Assembly: GCA_964539745.1 (NCBI GenBank)
Contig: CAZIJU010000114.1
Coordinates: 1-11,455 of the forward strand
Direction of reading: 5' to 3'
DNA length: 11,455 nt
Source: DSNY01 sp964539745
GTDB taxonomy: Bacteria; Pseudomonadota; Gammaproteobacteria; Burkholderiales; Burkholderiaceae_F
The notes beneath the pieces are model-generated. The model saw only the letters and a program-made list of their open reading frames with translations, made no database searches and was not told the origin of the DNA. This document shows positions 6,092 through 10,995 of the stretch, piece after piece (position 1 is the stretch's first letter; every line of letters begins with the position of its first letter). The translations under genes were made by a program, and so were the position numbers.

Positions 6092-6118
6092 TGGATTCCC
6101 GCTTGCGCGGGAATGACA
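6092..6118 (-). repeat. Right 27-bp inverted repeat (hairpin) of the GIY-YIG cassette
   Basis: It begins TGGATTCCCGC and ends GCGGGAATGACA, an exact reverse complement of 5764-5790. It lies 30 bp after the sucC stop and 4 bp before the GIY-YIG start codon. Any ribosome-binding site for the nuclease would have to be inside this stem, so folding could repress its translation. Confidence 0.9.
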
Positions 6119-6148
6119 CATCAACTCTCCGCGCGTGCGCCGTGCCGC

Positions 6149-7312
6149 CTACCCCTTCGCCGCCGCCACCACCTTCTGCGCCGCTTCGGCCAGCGTGTCC
6201 GCCGAGATGATCGGCAGGCCCGACTCGGCGAGCATCTTCTTGCCCAGTTCCTCGTTCGTCCCCTTCATTCGCACGACCAGCGGCACCTTCAGCGCGACCG
6301 CCCGGCTCGCGGCGACCACGCCTTCGGCGATCACGTCGCAACGCATGATGCCGCCGAAGATGTTGACCAGGATCGCCTGCAGCTTCGGGTTGCGCAGCAT
6401 CAGCTTGAACGCCTCGGTCACCTTCTCGGTCGTGGCACCCCCGCCGACGTCGAGGAAGTTCGCCGGCTCGCCGCCGAACAGCTTGATCGCGTCCATCGTC
6501 GCCATTGCCAGCCCCGCGCCATTGACCAGGCAGCCGATGTTGCCGTCGAGCTGGATATACGACAAGTCGTAGCGGCTCGCCTCGACTTCGGCGGGGTCCT
6601 CCTCGTCGAGATCGCGCATCGCGACGATGTCCGGATGGCGAAACAGCGCGTTGGGGTCGAAGTTCATCTTGGCGTCGAGCGCGACGATGCGGCCGTCGCG
6701 GGTCAGCACCAGCGGATTGATCTCGGCGAGCGAGGCGTCGCATTCCCAGAATGCCTTGTACAGGCCCTGCAGCGCGGCGCGCGCCTGCGGCACGCTCGCC
6801 GCGGGCACGCCGATCTTGACGGCGATGTCGTCGGCTTCTCGATCGGTCAGCCCCCGCTCGGGATCGACGAACACTTTGTGGATCTTTTCCGGGGTGTGCG
6901 CGGCGACCTCCTCGATTTCCATCCCGCCCTCGCTCGAAGCCATCAGGCAGACGCGCTGCGTGGCGCGATCGACGACCATGCCGACGTACAGCTCGCGGCC
7001 GATGTCCACGCCCTCTTCGATCAGCAGCCGCCGCACCTTCTGGCCCTGCGGACCGGTCTGATGCGTGACGAGCTGCATGCCGAGGATGCTCGTGGCGTGC
7101 GCGCGCACCTCGTCGATCGAGCGCGCGAGCTTCACGCCGCCGCCCTTGCCTCGCCCGCCGGCGTGGATCTGCGCCTTCACGACCCATACGGGTCCGCCGA
7201 GATGCTTCGCCGCGGCCACCGCCTCGTCGACCGAGAAGCACGGCACGCCGCGCGGCACGGTAACGCCGTACTTGGCGAGGATCTGCTTGGCCTGGTACTC
7301 GTGGATCTTCAT
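6149..7312 (-). CDS. sucC: Succinyl-CoA synthetase (ADP-forming), beta subunit
   Basis: A 387-residue protein, essentially the length of E. coli SucC. The N-terminal ATP-grasp domain shows MKIHEYQAKQILAKYGV, K46, GGRGKGGGVKL (52-62), LIEEGVDIGRELYVGM, and EINPLVL with DAKMNFD. The C-terminal ligase domain has GCLVNGAGLAMATMD, FLDVGGGAT, NIFGGIMRCD and VRMKGTNEELGKKML. It binds nucleotide and specificity loops and partners SucD in the heterodimer or heterotetramer. An in-frame upstream ATG at 7408 would add 32 unrelated residues lying inside the preceding gene; the start at 7312 is the family start. It begins 7 bp after the DUF2889 stop, so the two are cotranscribed. Confidence 0.97.
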   Translation of the reverse strand: MKIHEYQAKQILAKYGVTVPRGVPCFSVDEAVAAAKHLGGPVWVVKAQIHAGGRGKGGGVKLARSIDEVRAHATSILGMQLVTHQTGPQGQKVRRLLIEEGVDIGRELYVGMVVDRATQRVCLMASSEGGMEIEEVAAHTPEKIHKVFVDPERGLTDREADDIAVKIGVPAASVPQARAALQGLYKAFWECDASLAEINPLVLTRDGRIVALDAKMNFDPNALFRHPDIVAMRDLDEEDPAEVEASRYDLSYIQLDGNIGCLVNGAGLAMATMDAIKLFGGEPANFLDVGGGATTEKVTEAFKLMLRNPKLQAILVNIFGGIMRCDVIAEGVVAASRAVALKVPLVVRMKGTNEELGKKMLAESGLPIISADTLAEAAQKVVAAAKG

Positions 7313-7319
7313 CGGAGAC

Positions 7320-7910
7320 TCACTCGTTGGACTGCTGCGTCTTGTGCTGCGCCCGGTACCAGCGCGGGTAGTACCGGGCGACCGCTGGACCGTCGCTTCT
7401 GAGCGCATGACAGCGGTCGAGCTGCCATGGCTTGTCCTGCACCTGTTCCTGCTCGTCGTGCACCGTGTCGCGCGGCTTGAAGACCTCTCCGGCGAACGCC
7501 TGGATCGCCGCCGTCGGCAGCACGTTGGCCAGCTCGGTCAGGTGCGAGCAACCCCGCGTGCCGCCGAGCCGCTCGCGCACGTGGCGGCGAAAGTCGTGCA
7601 GCAGGTTCAGCCCGATCAGCTTGGCGTAGTCGGCGGCGATGGTTTCGCAGTGGCCGGGATAAGGCGTGGCGTCCGAGCGCGCCTGCGCGTCGACGACGTT
7701 CAACTGCGCATCGATCGTCAGCGTCACGCGCATCTCGTGCACCGGCTCGCCGGCCTTGCGGATTCCGGTGGCGAGCGCAAAGTCGCGCAGCTTGGTGTCG
7801 ACCAGCACGGCTTCCAGATCCCACAGGCCGTCGTCGCGCACGTACGCATCCACGCGGATCGCGCGGGTGTGCACATGGCGGCGGCTGGCACGGGCTGATT
7901 CGTTCGACAT
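7320..7910 (-). CDS. DUF2889 family protein
   Basis: A 196-residue soluble protein of the uncharacterised DUF2889 family. Recognisable segments are HTRAIRVDAYVRDDGLWDLEAVLVD (14-38), K40-LRDF, PVHEMRVTLTID (56-67), YPGHCETI (84-91), GCSHLTEL (120-127) and CHALRSDGPAV (167-177). Several invariant-looking Cys and His residues (C88, C121, H123, C167, H168) would suit metal binding or a redox role, but this is inference and no function is established. It is the first gene of the sucCD operon here, as is usual in betaproteobacteria. No clear ribosome-binding site precedes the ATG at 7910. Only 26 bp separate it from the upstream gene's terminator, so the operon promoter is unclear and may lie upstream of that hairpin. 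Confidence 0.85.
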   Translation of the reverse strand: MSNESARASRRHVHTRAIRVDAYVRDDGLWDLEAVLVDTKLRDFALATGIRKAGEPVHEMRVTLTIDAQLNVVDAQARSDATPYPGHCETIAADYAKLIGLNLLHDFRRHVRERLGGTRGCSHLTELANVLPTAAIQAFAGEVFKPRDTVHDEQEQVQDKPWQLDRCHALRSDGPAVARYYPRWYRAQHKTQQSNE

Positions 7911-7936
7911 CCGCGTGTGCGTGGCGGCACAGACCG

Positions 7937-7965
7937 AAAAAAAGCCGGGCGAAGCACTCCCGGCG
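7937..7965 (-). terminator. Rho-independent terminator after the amidohydrolase gene
   Basis: On the minus strand a GCCGGG / CCCGGC 6-bp stem with a 9-nt loop is followed by eight T residues (7937-7944). It lies about 60 bp after the hydrolase stop and 26 bp before the DUF2889 start codon. If the DUF2889-sucCD promoter is upstream of it, it would act as an attenuator in the operon leader. Confidence 0.9.
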
Positions 7966-8024
7966 CGAAAATGGTATCACGCAGCCTGAGGCGGGCTGGC
8001 GGACCCGGCTGCGAGACCGCGCGT

Positions 8025-9272
8025 TCAGGGCTTGAAGTGGCGCAGGAAGTCGAGGAACACCCGCGCCGCGAGATCGGCGTCTTCGACCGTCATCGTTTCG
8101 CGCGGATTGTGGCTGATGCCGCCGTCGCCGCAGCGGACGAACAGCATGCCCACGTCGGTCACGCGCTGCAGGATCATCGCGTCGTGGCCGGCGCCGCTTG
8201 CGAGCCGAAGCGGCTTGGCGCCGGCGCGCACGACGCACTGCGCGAGCAGCGCCATCAGCCGCGGCGCGCACGGGGCGCACGGCACGCGCATCGTCTGCGC
8301 AAGATCGAGCGCCACACCGCGGCGCCCGGCGATCGCGTGCAGTTCGCGCACGACGTCGTCGACCGCTGCGTCGCGCGTGGCGTCGTCGCCGGCGCGGATG
8401 TCGATGGAGAACTCGCAGCGGCCGGGGACCACGTTGGCCGCGCCGTTCGGCACGCCGACGATGCCGACCGTGCCGACGAGCGTGGGCGCCTGCGCGCAGC
8501 GGCGCTCGATCGCAAGAATCATTTCGGCCGCTGCCGCCGCGGCGTCGCGCCGCATCGGCATCGGCGTGGTTCCGGCATGGCTGGCGACACCGGTGACGGT
8601 GGCGGACATGCGAACGCTGCCTGCGATCGAAGTGACGACGCCGAGCGGCAGGCCGCGTTCGAGCAGGACCGGCCCCTGCTCGATGTGAACCTCGATGTAG
8701 CCGGCAAGCCGCGCAGGATCGCGCGCGAGCGCGGCGATCGCTGCCTCGTCGCCGGGCAGGCCGGCGGCGCGCATCGCCGCACGCAGCGTCACGCCGTCGG
8801 CGTCGGCGCGATCGAGCAGCGCCATGTCGAACGCGCCGACGAGTGCGCTCGATGCGAGAAAGCTCGACTTGAATCGCACGCCCTCCTCTTCGGCGAAAGC
8901 GACAACCTCGAGGTGGTACGGCAGGCGCTCGCCGCGGCGGTGCAGATCCTCGACCACCGCGATCGGCAGCAGGATGCCGAGCCGGCCGTCGAACATGCCG
9001 CCGTCGCGCACCGTGTCGAAGTGCGATCCGGCGAGCAGCGTCTTGGCGTCGGGATCGGCGGCCGCGTATCGACCGACGACGTTGCCGACCGCGTCGACGT
9101 GAACCTGGAGCCCCGCCTCGCGCATCCAGGCCGCGATCTGCGCTGCGGCCGCCCGATGCGCCGGGGTCAGATACGTCACGGTCAGCGCGCCGGGCTGGTC
9201 CGAGTGCGCGGCGAGGGCTTTGGCGCGTTCGACGATGGTGCGTCCGAACGCAACTTCGGATGGCGAGGCCAT
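8025..9272 (-). CDS. M20-family Zn-dependent N-carbamoyl-L-amino acid / allantoate amidohydrolase
   Basis: A 415-residue cytosolic enzyme of the HyuC/AllC/beta-ureidopropionase branch of peptidase family M20. Dinuclear metal-site motifs are visible: GSHFDTVRDGGMFDGRLG (82-99; H84, D95), FAEEEGVRF (126-134), EVHIEQGPVL (194-203; H196) and GISHNPRE (385-392; H388). The dimerisation or lid region contains GVASHAGTTPMPMRRDA (228-244) and PNGAANVVPG. The family hydrolyses N-carbamoyl amides such as allantoate, ureidopropionate or N-carbamoyl amino acids to amine, CO2 and ammonia; I cannot fix the substrate, and no purine or hydantoin gene is nearby. The start at 9272 lacks a ribosome-binding site because a 27-bp duplication lies immediately upstream. 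It ends in a strong terminator and appears to be an insertion into the recX-DUF2889 neighbourhood. Confidence 0.92.
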   Translation of the reverse strand: MASPSEVAFGRTIVERAKALAAHSDQPGALTVTYLTPAHRAAAAQIAAWMREAGLQVHVDAVGNVVGRYAAADPDAKTLLAGSHFDTVRDGGMFDGRLGILLPIAVVEDLHRRGERLPYHLEVVAFAEEEGVRFKSSFLASSALVGAFDMALLDRADADGVTLRAAMRAAGLPGDEAAIAALARDPARLAGYIEVHIEQGPVLLERGLPLGVVTSIAGSVRMSATVTGVASHAGTTPMPMRRDAAAAAAEMILAIERRCAQAPTLVGTVGIVGVPNGAANVVPGRCEFSIDIRAGDDATRDAAVDDVVRELHAIAGRRGVALDLAQTMRVPCAPCAPRLMALLAQCVVRAGAKPLRLASGAGHDAMILQRVTDVGMLFVRCGDGGISHNPRETMTVEDADLAARVFLDFLRHFKP

Positions 9273-9275
9273 GAT

Positions 9276-9323
9276 GATCGAAGCGCTGGCGGGGCGGATC
9301 GCGATCGAAGCGCTGGCGGGGCG
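9276..9323. repeat. Tandem duplication, period 27 bp, at the amidohydrolase start
   Basis: The sequences 9276-9296 and 9303-9323 are identical over 21 bp (GATCGAAGCGCTGG followed by CGGGGCG). The duplication begins 3 bp upstream of the ATG at 9272, exactly where the ribosome-binding site and leader should be. Confidence 0.85.
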
Positions 9324-9435
9324 CGTCGCGCGCGACTGCCGTCGCAGACGCCGGCATTATGCCCAGCCACGCCACCGAGCCCGCACGAACGTGTCGGCGG
9401 ATTGAGCGTTAACCAAACGCGTGAGGTCGCCACTG

Positions 9436-9476
9436 CGCATGTTCACGTCGCCGCCCCGCATGTTTACTTCGCCGGG
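9436..9476. repeat. Imperfect direct repeat, period 21 bp
   Basis: CGCATGTTCACGTCGCCGCC (9436-9455) and CGCATGTTTACTTCGCCGGG (9457-9476) agree at 16 of 20 positions. On the minus strand the two copies encode VNMRGGD and VNMRSGD in one open frame continuing into DLTRLVN. It may be a relic of a repeated coding sequence; no family is recognised. The rest of 9324-9490 shows no gene. Confidence 0.5.
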
Positions 9477-9490
9477 GCGAGCGCCGGTTT

Positions 9491-9572
9491 CGTCATCCCG
9501 ACCCCGGCCCTGCGCGGGGGGATCTGCGCGTTGCGAGCGGCCGGGATTCCTCGCCTTCGGCCCGGAATGACA
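9491..9572 (+). repeat. Interspersed palindromic repeat, copy B
   Basis: It begins CGTCATCCCGACC and ends CGGAATGACA, with internal dyads CCCCGGCCCTGCGCGGGG and the CTCGCCTTCGGCCCGG region. It is followed by a degenerate tail, GGAATGCAGGCTCGGAATGG (9575-9594), matching the 23-bp unit amplified at 4601-4692. Confidence 0.85.
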
Positions 9573-9627
9573 GTGGAATGCAGGCTCGGAATGGCGAAGC
9601 AAGAAACGGCTCGCAATGCAGCGTACC

Positions 9628-9701
9628 GTCATCCCGAGCGAACGCGAGGGATCTCAGCGTTGCGAGCGGCGGAGATTCCTCGCCTTCGGCTCGGAATGAC
9701 A
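9628..9701 (+). repeat. Interspersed palindromic repeat, copy C
   Basis: A shorter (74-bp) copy with a reduced first hairpin: CGTCATCCCGAGCGAACGCG, then GAGATTCCTCGCCTTCGGCT, ending CGGAATGACA. A degenerate tail (AAGCTCGGCATGAC, 9710-9723) follows. Confidence 0.85.
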
Positions 9702-9754
9702 AGCGGTACAAGCTCGGCATGACGATGGGACGTTGGCCCGGAATGGCGCCACGC

Positions 9755-9840
9755 TGTCATCCCGACCCCGGCTTCGAGCCGGAGGAGGGATCTGGGCATT
9801 GCGGGGCGCCGAGATTCCTCGCCTTCGGCTCGGAATGACA
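9755..9840 (+). repeat. Interspersed palindromic repeat, copy D
   Basis: An 86-bp copy: TGTCATCCCGACC, hairpin CCGGCTTCGAGCCGG, GGGATCTGGGCATTGCG, then GAGATTCCTCGCCTTCGGCT ending CGGAATGACA. A tail with AAGGAATGGGGCTCGG follows. It matches the reverse complement of copy A over the same length. Confidence 0.87.
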
Positions 9841-9891
9841 AGGAATGGGGCTCGGTATCTGGGGTGGGCCCTGAACGGTGCCCGGCTGGCA

Positions 9892-10017
9892 GGTGTCATG
9901 ACGGCCCGCCATCGCCCGACAAAAGTTAACGACGCAGACGCGGTAGCACGGACAGAGGCTGTGAATCAACGTCTCGCGTATCGGTAGCCTCTGCCCGCCG
10001 GGCGATCCGGTGTCATG
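9892..10017. other. Nested inverted repeats bracketed by a 9-bp direct repeat
   Basis: GGTGTCATG occurs at 9892-9900 and again at 10009-10017. Between them an outer stem ATCGCCCG (9911-9918) / CGGGCGAT (9999-10006) encloses an inner stem CAGAGGCT (9953-9960) / AGCCTCTG (9986-9993). This could be a small structured RNA or a non-autonomous insertion with a target duplication. No tRNA or known RNA family fits. Confidence 0.4.
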
Positions 10018-10029
10018 CGCAGGACTTTG

Positions 10030-10073
10030 CTCTTTCTCTGTGTTCTGTGTGTTTTCAGTGCCTCTGGCGTTCA
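10030..10073 (-). repeat. Copy of the common intergenic CACAGAG-type repeat
   Basis: On the minus strand the sequence reads GAACGCCAGAGGCACTGAAA then ACACACAGAACACAGAGAAA, a diverged member of the widespread ACCACAGAGACACAGAGAAC-type intergenic repeat. Its translation gives the artefact peptide ARGTENTQNTEKE. It lies 10 bp after the recX stop. Confidence 0.55.
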
Positions 10074-10083
10074 ACCGCGTGCT

Positions 10084-10560
10084 TCATGGTGTGTCGTCGC
10101 CGGAAGGGCCGCGCACGACCCGCAGGATGACGTCGGTCGAGAAGCCGCGCGCGGCCAGAAAGCGCAGTTGCTTCGCCCGCTCGGCGTCGTCGCGCGGCGG
10201 CGCACCGAAGCGCTTGCGCCAGACTTCCCGCGCGCGAGCGATTTCCGACTTCGCAAGTTCGGCCGTGGCCTGCGCGATCAGATCCGGCGCGAGACCGTGC
10301 TGCCTGAGTTCCTGCCGGACGCGCGCGGTACCGAATCGCTCCCCGCAGCTCCGCACAAGGCTCGCCGCGAAGCGCGCGTCCGACAACATGCCCTTGCGCG
10401 CCAATTCGTCGAGCACGCGATCGATTTCCGACGGATCGGCGCCTTCGGGAAGATGCCGCTGCAGCTTGCGCGCGAGCTCCGCGCGGCTGTGTTCTCGCCG
10501 CGCCAGCGCCGCGACGGCTCGCTGCAGCAGCGACGGCGGCTCTTTTGCGCGCGCGGTCAC
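10084..10560 (-). CDS. recX: Regulatory protein RecX
   Basis: A 158-residue basic, all-helical protein with the RecX three-helix repeats: ALARREHSRAELARKLQRH (18-36), ELARKGMLSDARFAASLVRS (52-71) and RFGTARVRQELRQHGL (76-91), followed by a C-terminal repeat (AREVWRKRFG onward). RecX binds in the groove of the RecA filament and blocks its extension and ATPase/coprotease activity. The start codon is GTG at 10560; an ATG two bases upstream is followed at once by a stop. No strong ribosome-binding site is seen, which fits translational coupling to recA. The gene begins only 12 nt after the stop codon of the outermost recA-tail copy (10573-10575), indicating that this copy marks the original recA end. 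Confidence 0.93.
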   Translation of the reverse strand: MTARAKEPPSLLQRAVAALARREHSRAELARKLQRHLPEGADPSEIDRVLDELARKGMLSDARFAASLVRSCGERFGTARVRQELRQHGLAPDLIAQATAELAKSEIARAREVWRKRFGAPPRDDAERAKQLRFLAARGFSTDVILRVVRGPSGDDTP

Positions 10561-10572
10561 ATCGAGTGCAGG

Positions 10573-10635
10573 TCAGCCTTCGGCCGCGGGTGCACTGCGG
10601 GCGGCAACGCCGACTTTCTCGCGAATCTTGTTTTG
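10573..10635 (-). pseudogene. Detached copy of the recA 3' end, copy 1 (nearest recX)
   Basis: Read on the minus strand it encodes QNKIREKVGVAARSAPAAEG and a stop, matching the live RecA C-terminus ENRIREKVGVAARSARTAEG. Across the nine codons KVGVAARSA it differs from recA at eight, all at synonymous third positions. It lies 12 nt before recX, where recA would normally end, so it may be the original recA terminus displaced by inserted units. Confidence 0.8.
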
Positions 10636-10715
10636 GCTGCGGCCGGCGCCCGTCGGCGACGGGCGCCTTAACGCGCTTCGCGCGTTAGCCTGCGCCCAAA
10701 CAAGATTCGCGAACA

Positions 10716-10778
10716 TCAGCCTTCGACGACCGGTGCGCTACGAGCGGCCGCGCCCACCTTTTCGCGTGGGGCGTTTTG
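10716..10778 (-). pseudogene. Detached copy of the recA 3' end, copy 2
   Basis: It encodes QNAPREKVGAAARSAPVVEG plus a stop on the minus strand. It is nearly identical to copy 3; a single base change in this stretch gives Val to Ala. There is no start codon or ribosome-binding site, so it is not expected to be translated. Confidence 0.75.
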
Positions 10779-10855
10779 GCTGCGGCCGCGGCGCGCGAGC
10801 GCGCCGCTTAACCCGCTTCGCGGGTTAGCCTGCGCCGAAATCGCATTCGCGGACA

Positions 10856-10918
10856 TCAGCCTTCGACGACCGGTGCGCTACGAGCGGCCACGCCCACCTT
10901 TTCGCGTGGGGCGTTTTG
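10856..10918 (-). pseudogene. Detached copy of the recA 3' end, copy 3
   Basis: It encodes QNAPREKVGVAARSAPVVEG plus a stop on the minus strand, in the same frame pattern as the live recA end. Over KVGVAARSA it differs from recA only by four synonymous changes. The last residues differ (PVVEG against RTAEG). Confidence 0.78.
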
Positions 10919-10995
10919 GCTGCGGCCGCGGCGCGCGAGCGCGCCGCTTAACCCGCTTCGCGGGTTAGCCTTCGCCGAAATCGCATTCGCGGACA

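Larger units (their letters stand above)
5764..6118. mobile_element. 355-bp cassette: GIY-YIG gene flanked by perfect 27-bp inverted repeats
   Basis: The left arm 5764-5790 and right arm 6092-6118 are exact reverse complements over 27 bp. The nuclease gene fills the interior: its stop codon abuts the left arm and its start codon is 4 nt from the right arm. Each arm is also a hairpin (8-bp stem, GCAA loop). The cassette sits between sucC and sucD; removing it would leave a 67-bp spacer. Only a CA dinucleotide is duplicated at the outer borders, which is too short to call a target duplication. Mobility is inferred from structure and location. Confidence 0.65.
10573..10993. repeat. Array of about 140-bp units carrying recA 3' ends and paired hairpins
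   Basis: Stop codons of the recA-tail copies fall at 10573, 10716, 10856 and (live gene) 10996, giving periods of 143, 140 and 140 bp. Each unit has a tail of about 60 bp and a spacer with two adjacent hairpins: 10645-10667 and 10669-10687; 10788-10807 and 10809-10827; 10928-10947 and 10949-10967. The middle two units are nearly identical; the outer one is diverged in sequence but keeps both hairpins through paired changes. Perfect 14-bp inverted repeats occur at 10620-10633/10698-10711 and at 10978-10991/11043-11056. Confidence 0.88.

Noticed and set aside
7313..7408. N-terminal extension of SucC from an upstream ATG
   Set aside because: The 32 extra residues lie within the DUF2889 gene and do not resemble SucC, which begins MKIHEYQ.
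7309..9375. Minus-strand 688-residue open frame
   Set aside because: It is a +1-frame shadow of the amidohydrolase and DUF2889; Arg-rich, no domain, contradicted by the conserved frames.
7917..9722. Plus-strand 601-residue open frame
   Set aside because: Antisense to the amidohydrolase and then translating palindromic repeats B and C.
9901..10008. tRNA or tmRNA gene
   Set aside because: Stems are nested rather than cloverleaf, and no T-loop GTTCRAAT or CCA end is present.
10015..10671. Plus-strand 218-residue frame with a signal-peptide-like start (RRTLLFLCVLCVFS)
   Set aside because: The hydrophobic start comes from the CACAGAG-type repeat read on the other strand; the rest is antisense to recX.
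10573..10993. CRISPR array
   Set aside because: Units are 140 bp, include recA coding sequence and near-identical spacers; no 25-40 bp direct repeats with unique spacers.
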